From Sphingopyxis sp. L1A2A (GTDB lineage: Bacteria > Pseudomonadota > Alphaproteobacteria > Sphingomonadales > Sphingomonadaceae), in NCBI RefSeq assembly GCF_005502465.1, contig NZ_SCOT01000001.1:1-64000 (forward strand): a stretch of 64,000 bases of DNA, written 5' to 3'. Shown here in pieces: positions 8,166-15,193 of this stretch (positions within the stretch are counted from its first letter, which is position 1; each line of letters opens with the position of its first letter). The position numbers and the translations under genes were made by a program. Below the pieces are notes generated by a model. The model did no database searches, had not been told where the DNA came from, and saw only the letters and a program-made list of their open reading frames with translations.

Positions 8166-9137
8166 ATGCTTTCCCGCATCTTCCCCGACCGCTTCGTCCC
8201 CATCCTGCTCGGCACGATCCTGCTCGCCAGCCTGCTGCCCGTGCGCGGCGCCGCGGTGCCGATTGCGCAGGGGGTGTCGACCGCGGCGATCGTCCTGCTG
8301 TTTTTCCTCAACGGTGTGCGCCTGCCCCGCGACGAGGTCCTGCACGGCATCCGCAACTGGAAATTGCAGGGCAGCGCGCTGCTTTTCTGTTTCGGCGTCA
8401 TGGCGCTGATCGGGCTCGGCGCGCAGCTGGCGACTGCGGCCTTGCTGCCCGCGACGCTCGCGCTGGGCTTCCTGTTTCTCGGCATCCTGCCCTCGACCGT
8501 CCAGTCGGCGACCGCGGCGAGCAGCATGGCGGGGGGCAATGTCGCGGCCAGCGTCGTCGCGGCGGCGCTGCTCAACCTGATCGGCGTCATCGCCTCGCCG
8601 CTGCTGTTTGCGGCGCTCGCGGGCAGCGCGGGCGAAATCAGCGGCGCCGCGGCGCTGCGTATCGCCCTGATCCTATTGCTGCCGTTCATCGCGGGGCAGT
8701 TCGCACAACGCTGGCTGCGGCCATGGGTGCTGACACACAAGGGGCTAACGACGATCATGGACCGCACCGCAATTGCCGTCGCCGTCTATGTCGCCTTTTC
8801 CGCCGCAGTGGTCGCAGGCATCTGGGACCAGCTCGACAGCCGCGAGATTGCGATTGTGTTCGGTGCCGTCGCGGTGCTGCTGATACTGTCGTTCGGCGGC
8901 GCCTGGGGCCTGGGCGCGCTGCTGCGGCTCGCGCGTCCCGACCGCATCAGCTTGCTGTTTTCGGGCGCGCAAAAGAGCATCGCGGTCGGCGCACCGCTCG
9001 CCGCGACGCTGTTTCCGCCCGCGATCGCCGGCATGGTGCTGGTCCCGATCCTCGTCTATCATATGGCGCAACTGATCCTGTCGGCGTGGATCGCGCCGGG
9101 GCTGAATCGCCGCGCACAGAGTGTAGTGCTTGAATAA
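8166..9137 (+). CDS. SBF-like (bile acid:sodium symporter family) transporter
   Basis: 323-residue membrane protein with about nine to ten hydrophobic segments, resembling the SBF-like branch of the bile acid/sodium symporter and arsenite carrier superfamily. Conserved stretches include FLNGVRLPRDEVLHG near residue 45 and GILPSTVQSATAASSMAGGN near residue 110, the latter matching the crossover helix with its S/T-rich ion site. The C-terminal FSGAQKSIAVGAPLA is also typical. The substrate cannot be told from the sequence. It is monocistronic, preceded by REP-like structures and followed by telA after 66 bases. Confidence 0.8.
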   Translation: MLSRIFPDRFVPILLGTILLASLLPVRGAAVPIAQGVSTAAIVLLFFLNGVRLPRDEVLHGIRNWKLQGSALLFCFGVMALIGLGAQLATAALLPATLALGFLFLGILPSTVQSATAASSMAGGNVAASVVAAALLNLIGVIASPLLFAALAGSAGEISGAAALRIALILLLPFIAGQFAQRWLRPWVLTHKGLTTIMDRTAIAVAVYVAFSAAVVAGIWDQLDSREIAIVFGAVAVLLILSFGGAWGLGALLRLARPDRISLLFSGAQKSIAVGAPLAATLFPPAIAGMVLVPILVYHMAQLILSAWIAPGLNRRAQSVVLE

Positions 9138-9203
9138 CACAGGGCCGCGTGCCATATAGGCAAGTGGCCCCACTTTAGACCTTGCGGGGTGGAAGGACGA
9201 GAC

Positions 9204-10415
9204 ATGAGCGAAGTGACGGCAACTGCAACCGTGACCGACGAGCTGAAACTGACCCCGCCCGATCCGGTGCCCGTGGTGTCGCCCGAAAAAGCCGCCGGCC
9301 TGGTCCCGCTGTCGGGCGAGCAGAAATCGAAGCTGGAAGAGCGCGTCGACGGGTTTATCGAAGACCTTGTCGCGCAGGACGTCAATTCGCCCGCCTTTGG
9401 GCAAAAGGTCGACCAGATCACCAACATGGGCCGCAAGGAAATGCTGGAGGCGGCGAACCAGTCGAACCGTTTCCTCGACCGCCCGATCAAGGCGATGGAC
9501 CGCGACAGCGACATCGGCCTGAACCTGATCGAGCTGCGCAACACCGTCGAGCGGCTCGACCCGTCGTCGAACGGCAAGCTGATGTCGAAGCGCGGCATCC
9601 TCGACAAATTGTTCGGCAGCAGCGTCACCAATTATTTCGCCAAATATCGCAGCGCCCAGTCGCATATCTCGGGCGTGCTCAACGCGCTGGCGAACGGCAA
9701 GGACGAGCTGTTGATGGACAATGCCGCCATCGACGTCGAACGCCGCAAGCTGTGGGAGGCGATGGGCAAGCTGGAGCAGATGGTCCACATCGCCCAGACG
9801 CTCGACGCCAAACTCGAAGCGAAAGCCGAGGAGCTCGACAGCAGCGACCCGGCGAAAGCCAAGGTGCTGCGCGAAAATGCGCTGTTTTACGCGCGCCAGC
9901 GGACGCAGGATTTGCTGACCCAAATGGCGGTGACGGTGCAGGGCTATCTCGCGCTCGACCTCGTTAAAAAGAACAATGTCGAGCTGGTGAAGGGGGTCGA
10001 TCGCGCCAGCACCACCACCGTCGGCGCATTGAAGACCGCGATCACCGTCGCGCAGGCGATGACCAACCAGAAACTGGTGCTCGAACAGATCACCGCATTG
10101 AACACCACCACCGCGAACATCATCGACGGCACGTCAAAGATGCTGAAGGACAACACCGCGCGCATCCACGAACAGGCGGCGTCGAGCACAATCCCGATGG
10201 AAACGCTGCAGCGCGCGTTCCAGAATATCTATGACACGATGGACGCGATCGACACCTTCAAGCTGAAAGCCCTCGACAGCATGAAGACGACGGTGACGAC
10301 GCTGGAGGGCGAGGTCGCCAAGTCAAAGGGCTATATCGCGCGTGCCGAGGGTGCGAGCCAGGCGCAGGCGAGCGTCGGCGGCGCCGAAAGCCCGCTCGCG
10401 TCGCTCGAAGGCTAA
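9204..10415 (+). CDS. TelA-family toxic anion resistance protein
   Basis: Soluble, mostly helical protein of 403 residues matching the TelA/KlaA family named for plasmid tellurite resistance; the biochemical role of chromosomal members is not established. The ATG at 9204 has AAGGACGAG in front; a GTG 15 bases earlier is less likely. Family features are the central QLDAK-like helices (LEQMVHIAQTLDAKLEA), the QDLLTQMAVTVQGYLALDL segment and the NTTTANIIDGTSKMLK stretch in the C-terminal third. It precedes an XpaC-like membrane protein by 8 bases, the usual partner. No ter or teh genes are nearby, so a direct tellurite role is doubtful. Confidence 0.88.
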   Translation: MSEVTATATVTDELKLTPPDPVPVVSPEKAAGLVPLSGEQKSKLEERVDGFIEDLVAQDVNSPAFGQKVDQITNMGRKEMLEAANQSNRFLDRPIKAMDRDSDIGLNLIELRNTVERLDPSSNGKLMSKRGILDKLFGSSVTNYFAKYRSAQSHISGVLNALANGKDELLMDNAAIDVERRKLWEAMGKLEQMVHIAQTLDAKLEAKAEELDSSDPAKAKVLRENALFYARQRTQDLLTQMAVTVQGYLALDLVKKNNVELVKGVDRASTTTVGALKTAITVAQAMTNQKLVLEQITALNTTTANIIDGTSKMLKDNTARIHEQAASSTIPMETLQRAFQNIYDTMDAIDTFKLKALDSMKTTVTTLEGEVAKSKGYIARAEGASQAQASVGGAESPLASLEG

Positions 10416-10423
10416 GGCACATC

Positions 10424-11149
10424 ATGACGATGAGCGAAGTCGACAAGATCCGGGTCTCGGCCGCATCGGCGATCGAACGGTCGCGCGAGCGCCGCCGCCC
10501 GATCGGGACCAAAAGCGTCGCGCTGCGCCGCCAGCATCTCTACAAAAAGCTGGGCCGGGTGCTCGTCGCCGCGGGCGTCGTGCTGATCGGCGCGGCCTTG
10601 TTCGGCGCGCTGATCCAGCCGCTGGGCTTCATCGGCCTGCTCGCGCTGTTCGTGCTGCTGATCGGGGTCGCGGTGCTGTTCGGCCGCTCGCCCTTTCCCG
10701 AACCGCGCCAGGCCGATTTGCCCAAGACCGACCTCAAGCAACTGGCGGGGCGCACCGAAATCTGGCTCGAGGCGCAGCGCCCGATGCTGCCCGCCCCGGC
10801 GCGCACGTTGGTCGATGGCATCGGCGTCCAGCTCGACCTGCTCGCGCCGCAGCTCCAGACGCTCGACCCCGGCGAACCCGCGGCGGCGAATATCCGCAAG
10901 CTGGTTGGCGAAGATCTGCCCGAACTCGTCGCGGGTTATCAGCGCATCCCGGCGGGGCTGCGCGGCGAAGCCCATGCCGGGCGCACCCCCGACGAGACGC
11001 TGGTCGGCGGGCTGAAGATGCTGGAGGCCGAGATCGGCAGCGCCGCGCGCAGCCTGGCGGCGGGCGAACTCGACAAGCTCGCGACGCGCGAACGCTATCT
11101 CCAGCTCAAATATCAGGGCATCGACGGCGAGGATTCGCCGGTCGGTTAG
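10424..11149 (+). CDS. XpaC-like membrane protein (5-bromo-4-chloroindolyl phosphate hydrolysis family)
   Basis: 241-residue protein with a basic N-terminal 45 residues, two adjacent transmembrane helices at about residues 47-86 and a cytoplasmic helical domain after them. This layout and its position directly after telA match the XpaC/halogenated-indolyl hydrolysis family, whose name reflects a phenotype rather than a proven activity. The pair probably forms a membrane-anchored complex. ATGs at 10424 and 10430 are both possible starts. A REP-like palindrome follows the stop. Confidence 0.7.
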   Translation: MTMSEVDKIRVSAASAIERSRERRRPIGTKSVALRRQHLYKKLGRVLVAAGVVLIGAALFGALIQPLGFIGLLALFVLLIGVAVLFGRSPFPEPRQADLPKTDLKQLAGRTEIWLEAQRPMLPAPARTLVDGIGVQLDLLAPQLQTLDPGEPAAANIRKLVGEDLPELVAGYQRIPAGLRGEAHAGRTPDETLVGGLKMLEAEIGSAARSLAAGELDKLATRERYLQLKYQGIDGEDSPVG

Positions 11150-11176
11150 AAACCGAAGGCTCGGGATTATTATCTT

Positions 11177-11206
11177 CGTCATTGCGAGCGAAGCGAAGCA
11201 ATGACG
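11177..11206. repeat. Short REP-like palindrome
   Basis: CGTCATTG and CAATGACG flank CGAGCGAAGCGAAG. The sequence GTCATTGCGAGCGAAGCGAAGCAAT belongs to a dispersed palindromic family of proteobacteria. It separates the convergent XpaC-like and small membrane protein genes. Confidence 0.75.
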
Positions 11207-11228
11207 ATATTATGAAGTCCCTTACCGC

Positions 11229-11552
11229 TTACGCACTCCGCCAGCGCTGCACCCCGAACCAGAGCAGCAGGACGAGCAGCAGCGGTGGCGCGAGTCCCCA
11301 ATGCGTCGATCCGGCCAGCGGCGCCGGCAGCGGCGCCGATGACAGCAGCCACAGCGCCGCGAGCAGCGCGCCGACCGCCAGCGCCTCGAACCCAAAGCTG
11401 CGCCAGAAGCGCGCGCGGGCGCGGGCGTAGGCGGCCTGCGCATCGATCGCCCGCTCGACCTGGACGGTAAAGGCGCGGTCGCCGGGGCGCGGCGGCGGCG
11501 CCAGCAGCGCGGTCAGCATCGCATCGATGTCCGTCTGATTCGGCGCCGTCAT
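11229..11552 (-). CDS. Small two-helix membrane protein, possible anti-sigma factor
   Basis: 107 residues. The N-terminal 40 residues are predicted cytoplasmic (TDIDAMLTALLAPPPRPGDR), followed by hydrophobic segments at about residues 50-70 and 85-103. The ATG at 11552 overlaps the sigma factor stop as ATGA, which makes translational coupling very likely. Small membrane proteins in this position often restrain the cognate ECF sigma factor, but no ZAS zinc motif (HxxxCxxC) is present, so that role is inference from context. Confidence 0.7.
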   Translation of the reverse strand: MTAPNQTDIDAMLTALLAPPPRPGDRAFTVQVERAIDAQAAYARARARFWRSFGFEALAVGALLAALWLLSSAPLPAPLAGSTHWGLAPPLLLVLLLWFGVQRWRSA

Positions 11553-12154
11553 GCGTCCGCTCCTTCGCCGATCATCTTCTGCGCCTTGGCGCGCCCGCGC
11601 AAGACCAGCGATTTGAGCGTGCCGAGCGGCACCCCCATGATCTCCGCCGCGTCGCCATGCGACCAGCCATGGCCGAAGCACAATGTGAGCGCGGCGCGTT
11701 CCTGCGGCGACAGGGCGCCGAGCAAGCGGTCGGCGTCGATCGCCGCATCACTCGCGCCGCGCGGGTCGGTGGCGGTTGCGACGTCATCGCCTTGGGCCAG
11801 CCCCTCGCGCCGCTGCGCGGTGCGCCGCTGGTCGAGGAACAGGCGCCAGCCAATCCCCATGATCCACGCCGCATAACTCCCCTGCCCCCGAAAATCGCCC
11901 GCGCGCTGCCACGCGCGAACAAAGGCTTCCTGCGCCAGATCGTCGGCATCGCATCCCGCGGCGCGGGCCAGGAAGGCGCGCAATCGCCCCTCATGCCGCA
12001 GCACGAGCAGCTGGAAAGCGGCACGATCCCCCCCGGCAACCCGCTGGTTGAGAGCCCAATCTTCATCGGCGCGTCCCTTTTCACGCAGCGGCGCGCTCCT
12101 CGGCAGCCGCGGCGCGCGCGAGGCGGCGGCGGACGAGAAGTGCGATGCCGACAA
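11549..12154 (-). CDS. ECF-type RNA polymerase sigma factor
   Basis: Sigma-70 family factor with only regions 2 and 4. Region 2 is seen in DADDLAQEAFVRAWQRAGDF with the following SYAAWIMGIGWRLFLDQRR; region 4 in LSPQERAALTLCFGHGWSHG and the helix-turn-helix MGVPLGTLKSLVLRGRAK. The only canonical start before region 2 is a TTG at 12154, which would put 74 bases inside the preceding gene; homology of the family suggests the protein really begins near ADEDWALNQR, around 12065, where no ATG, GTG or TTG exists in frame. It is coupled to a small membrane protein downstream. Confidence 0.82.
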   Translation of the reverse strand: MSASHFSSAAASRAPRLPRSAPLREKGRADEDWALNQRVAGGDRAAFQLLVLRHEGRLRAFLARAAGCDADDLAQEAFVRAWQRAGDFRGQGSYAAWIMGIGWRLFLDQRRTAQRREGLAQGDDVATATDPRGASDAAIDADRLLGALSPQERAALTLCFGHGWSHGDAAEIMGVPLGTLKSLVLRGRAKAQKMIGEGADA

Positions 12155-12671
12155 AGGTCGGGAACAGCGCGGCGCCCGCCGCGGCCCGGATCAGCTGCTC
12201 ATGCCCCTGGATCACCCCGAAACCCGCCATCGCCAGGCCGATCGCAATCAGCACCAGCGCGTTGCGATCGTCGCCCGGGGCTTCGGGGCTCTGGCCGCCG
12301 ATATGTTCATAGGGCTTGTTGAGCTTTTCGATCAGCGGGCTGACCGCGTCGGACTTCGCCTCCAGCGCGCGGCGGATCGAGCGGTGGAGCATCCACGCAT
12401 GGAGCAGCCGCGCGAGCAGGAAAAAGCCGACGGTGAACAGCGCCACAAAGGTCGCATTTTCGACCAGGCGGAAAAAGCCGTCGCTGATCGCAACCAGTTC
12501 GGTGGTCGGCGGCGGCGCGGGCAACAGCGCCGCGATGTCGCGCGGGTCGATATAGGCGGCCACATCGGCCGGATTGATCACCTGCTGCGGCAACGTCACG
12601 GGCGCCACCGTAGCGGCGGGCGCCGCGGCGGCGGCGGGGGTGGTGGCCGCGGCGGCCATCAGAAAATTCAT
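12081..12671 (-). CDS. DUF6249-like membrane protein in the ECF sigma operon
   Basis: 196-residue protein with an Ala/Pro-rich N-terminus that may be a signal or first membrane segment, a central hydrophobic helix (FVALFTVGFFLLARLLHAWML) and two C-terminal helices (LIAIGLAMAGFGVIQG and GAALFPTFVGIALLV). The pattern resembles DUF6249 proteins, which are often encoded with ECF sigma factors. The ATG at 12671 sits 7 bases after GGAG, better than the ATG at 12677. As the first gene of the three it may sense an envelope signal for the sigma factor, but nothing in the sequence proves that. Confidence 0.65.
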   Translation of the reverse strand: MNFLMAAAATTPAAAAAPAATVAPVTLPQQVINPADVAAYIDPRDIAALLPAPPPTTELVAISDGFFRLVENATFVALFTVGFFLLARLLHAWMLHRSIRRALEAKSDAVSPLIEKLNKPYEHIGGQSPEAPGDDRNALVLIAIGLAMAGFGVIQGHEQLIRAAAGAALFPTFVGIALLVRRRLARAAAAEERAAA

Positions 12672-12937
12672 CCTCATTCTCCTTCATGCCGCATCGGCAT
12701 GGTGAAACACAGGCGGCGGCTTACAGCAAGGCGGGGATAATCTGCACCGGGGAGCACAAATCAACCGCCGCGCGAAGCCGCCGCCCGGACCGGCGCGCTG
12801 TCCGGTCAACAGCTAGACGGCGCGGCGGCCGCCAGTGGATGCACGGCAGCGAAAGATTTCTGACCTGGCCCGGAGCCCCCCGCTGGCCCGGCGCGGGTCG
12901 CAACCCATTCTTTTACCTGGCTGCCCGTGGGCGAACT

Positions 12938-12947
12938 TGTATAGACG
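12938..12947. promoter_or_regulatory. HutC-like operator in front of hutC1
   Basis: TGTATAGACG matches nine of ten bases of the site between hutF and hutI read on the other strand (TGTCTATACA). It ends 4 bases before the hutC1 ATG, and its TATAGA could serve as a -10 for a leaderless message, so binding would block transcription of the regulator itself. Confidence 0.6.
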
Positions 12948-12951
12948 GCTG

Positions 12952-13743
12952 ATGACATCGTCGCGCACCAGCAAGGCTCTTGTTTCAAACCATCGCGGCC
13001 GCGGCGCCGCACCGCCCCATGCAACCACCGCCAGCGAAACGACCCCGCGCTACGTGGTGATCAAACAAAGCATTTGCGATGCCGTCCGTGACGGCCGCCT
13101 CCTCCCCGGCGACCGCGTCCCATCGGAGGCCGAGCTGGTTCAACAGTTCGACGTGTCGCGGATGACCGCGAACCGGGCGCTGCGCGAGTTGCAGGCGGCG
13201 GGGGTCGTCGTGCGCCGCGCCGGCAGCGGATCGTTCATCGCGCAGCCCAAGCCGATCGGCCAGATGATTGAAATCCGCAATATCGCCGAAGAAATTCGCG
13301 AACGCGGCCATGTCTATCGGGCGCGCGTGATCCAGAATATCGAAGAACGCGCCGCCGCCGAGACCGCGGCGTTGCTCGAAATACCCACCGGCACCCGGAT
13401 TTTCCATTCGATCATCGTCCATCACGAGGCCGAGTTTCCGATTCAGCTCGAGGAACGTTTCGTGCTGGCGTCGGCGGCGCCCGATTACGGCAAGCTGGAT
13501 TTTACGCAGTTGACCCCCAATGAATATCTGACCCGCACCGCGCCGCTTGAGCGCGTCGAACATCGGGTCTGTGCGACGATGCCCGACGCCCGGACGCGGA
13601 GTATGCTGGGCCTGACCGACAGCGAGCCGGTATTGCGGATGACGCGCCGCACCTGGAGCCGCGGCCGGTTGGTGTCGCATGCCTGGCTGACCCACCCCGG
13701 CACCCGTTTTGAACTGTCCGCCGCCTTTTCGATCGACGACTGA
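12952..13743 (+). CDS. GntR/HutC-family regulator with UTRA domain (copy 1)
   Basis: 263-residue repressor of the HutC subfamily. After a 30-residue tail, residues 34-100 form the GntR winged helix (GRLLPGDRVPSEAELVQQF, VSRMTANRALRELQAAGVV). The remainder is the ligand-binding UTRA domain (RIFHSIIVHHEAEFPIQLEE, WSRGRLVSHAWLTHPGTRFE), expected to bind urocanate in HutC proteins. The ATG at 12952 is the only canonical in-frame start close to the domain. A HutC-like site lies directly in front, implying autorepression. It is convergent with the PepSY genes, separated by 4 bases. A second HutC lies downstream of hutF, so one copy may have a separate target set. Confidence 0.88.
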   Translation: MTSSRTSKALVSNHRGRGAAPPHATTASETTPRYVVIKQSICDAVRDGRLLPGDRVPSEAELVQQFDVSRMTANRALRELQAAGVVVRRAGSGSFIAQPKPIGQMIEIRNIAEEIRERGHVYRARVIQNIEERAAAETAALLEIPTGTRIFHSIIVHHEAEFPIQLEERFVLASAAPDYGKLDFTQLTPNEYLTRTAPLERVEHRVCATMPDARTRSMLGLTDSEPVLRMTRRTWSRGRLVSHAWLTHPGTRFELSAAFSIDD

Positions 13744-13747
13744 GGCG

Positions 13748-14482
13748 TCAGGGCGCGCTGCGGACGACGACGGGTTTGCGGCGGCGGCGCAGCCAGCGGA
13801 AATCGGCGCGGCTGAAACTTTTGAACAACAGATAAAAGCCGGTGCCCGACATCCACAATGTCCCAAAGGCGACAAAGATGATCAGCGGATGGTTGAAGCT
13901 CGACCGGTTCACATAATCCATGTTGTGGAGCATCCAGAAGAAATCCCACGTTCGCCACGTATCGCCGCGCATCACCAGGAAACGCGCGGTATCGAGCGAG
14001 ACATAAGCGCTGCTGTTCTCGGCATCGGCGAAATCCACCCGCCACATCGCCCCCGCATGGTCGCGCGCCTCGAGATTCGCCTTGGGCAGCACGCTGACGT
14101 CGCGGATCGGCGCGTCGTTCATCATCGCCGCAACGTCGCGGGCCACCGCGGCGTCGACGCGAATATCCGCGCCGGTCGTCGCATCGACCAGGCGGACCCC
14201 CTTGGCCGATTGCACCTCATAGACCGGTCGCGTGCCCAGATCGCGCAGGACAATCCCGGTGATCGCTTCGCCGCGCCGCAACGCCGCGACATCGACATAG
14301 TCGCCCGCGGGGAGCGGGTGGGCATGGGTCATCCCGGCGCCGTGACCGCCGACCTTGTCCTTGTCGAGCAGCGCCATCACCGAGCCGCTGAGCGCCCAAA
14401 GCAGGAACTGCAGGCCCAGGATCAACCCGACCCATTTGTGGATGCGCCGGAAAAACAGCGGCGTCAGTCGAATGCGTTTCAT
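13748..14482 (-). CDS. PepSY-domain transmembrane protein (second of pair)
   Basis: 244 residues with N- and C-terminal membrane helices around a periplasmic PepSY region. It shares with its upstream neighbour the N-terminal RRIHKWVGLILGLQFLLW helix and the C-terminal FFWMLHNMDY motif, whose histidines could bind haem or metal. Such PepSY_TM proteins accompany TonB receptors and are proposed to be inner-membrane reductases that release metal from imported chelates. The ATG overlaps the neighbour's stop as ATGA. It is the last gene of the receptor-PepSY-PepSY operon. The role with histidine uptake is inferred from the operator upstream of the receptor. Confidence 0.85.
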   Translation of the reverse strand: MKRIRLTPLFFRRIHKWVGLILGLQFLLWALSGSVMALLDKDKVGGHGAGMTHAHPLPAGDYVDVAALRRGEAITGIVLRDLGTRPVYEVQSAKGVRLVDATTGADIRVDAAVARDVAAMMNDAPIRDVSVLPKANLEARDHAGAMWRVDFADAENSSAYVSLDTARFLVMRGDTWRTWDFFWMLHNMDYVNRSSFNHPLIIFVAFGTLWMSGTGFYLLFKSFSRADFRWLRRRRKPVVVRSAP

Positions 14483-15183
14483 GCCGGCTTCCTCTTGCGG
14501 CGCTTGAACGACCAGATCAGCAACCACGCCCCGCTGATCGCCATGGCAAAGGCGCTCCAGGTTGCGATCCGCAGCAGCGGGTTGTTGACGTCGGTGCGTT
14601 CGTCATAATCCATGATGTGGAGCATCCAGGCGAAGTCGAAAACGCGCCACAAGGCATGGCGGCGCGAGATCAGTTCGCCCGTCGTCGGCGACAGATAGAG
14701 CGTCGGGCGGTTCCAGCCCTCAAACTCGACCTGCCAATAGGGCGGCTGGCGCGCCTGCATCTCCTGCGGTGCTATGGTCAGCAGACGCACCGACACGATC
14801 TTGCCATCGCCGGTGTAGATGCGCCGCGCCTGCTCGCGGACCTGGGACTCGGTCAGAGCAGGCAGCGGCGCCCCCGACCGAGCGTCGAACAGCTGCGCGC
14901 CTTCAGGGGTTTCGGCGCGCCAGACCGGCTCGCCCGCAAATCGTTGGAGACGGAGCTCGGACACCCCCGGCGCCGCCGCGACGACCTGTGACGGCGCGAC
15001 AAAGCCATCGAGGTCGAAGGGCTGCGCCGCCGGGGCGCGCACCAGATGATCGCCATGAATGATGTCGATATGAACCGCCACCATGTAAAGGCCGGTCAGC
15101 GTCCAGAGCAAAGCCTGGACACCGACCACCAGGGCCAGCCATTTATGGGTGCGCCGGACGAGCAGCGGCCAATGGATCGCCAT
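14479..15183 (-). CDS. PepSY-domain transmembrane protein (first of pair)
   Basis: 234 residues, a paralogue of the next gene in the operon. The N-terminal helix RRTHKWLALVVGVQALLW and the C-terminal VFDFAWMLHIMDY motif match its partner; between them is a periplasmic PepSY fold (QVREQARRIYTGDGKIVSVR). Residues near the C-terminus form a final membrane helix ending in a basic KRRKRK tail that fixes topology. ATG at 15183 lies 10 bases after the receptor stop. The pair may act as a heterodimer. Similar pairs are known beside siderophore receptors; here the shared operator suggests a histidine link. Confidence 0.85.
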   Translation of the reverse strand: MAIHWPLLVRRTHKWLALVVGVQALLWTLTGLYMVAVHIDIIHGDHLVRAPAAQPFDLDGFVAPSQVVAAAPGVSELRLQRFAGEPVWRAETPEGAQLFDARSGAPLPALTESQVREQARRIYTGDGKIVSVRLLTIAPQEMQARQPPYWQVEFEGWNRPTLYLSPTTGELISRRHALWRVFDFAWMLHIMDYDERTDVNNPLLRIATWSAFAMAISGAWLLIWSFKRRKRKPA

Positions 15184-15193
15184 GTCGATACCC

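Noticed and set aside
9204-10415. Tellurite resistance operon
   Set aside because: Only the TelA-family name points there; no other tellurite genes are present.
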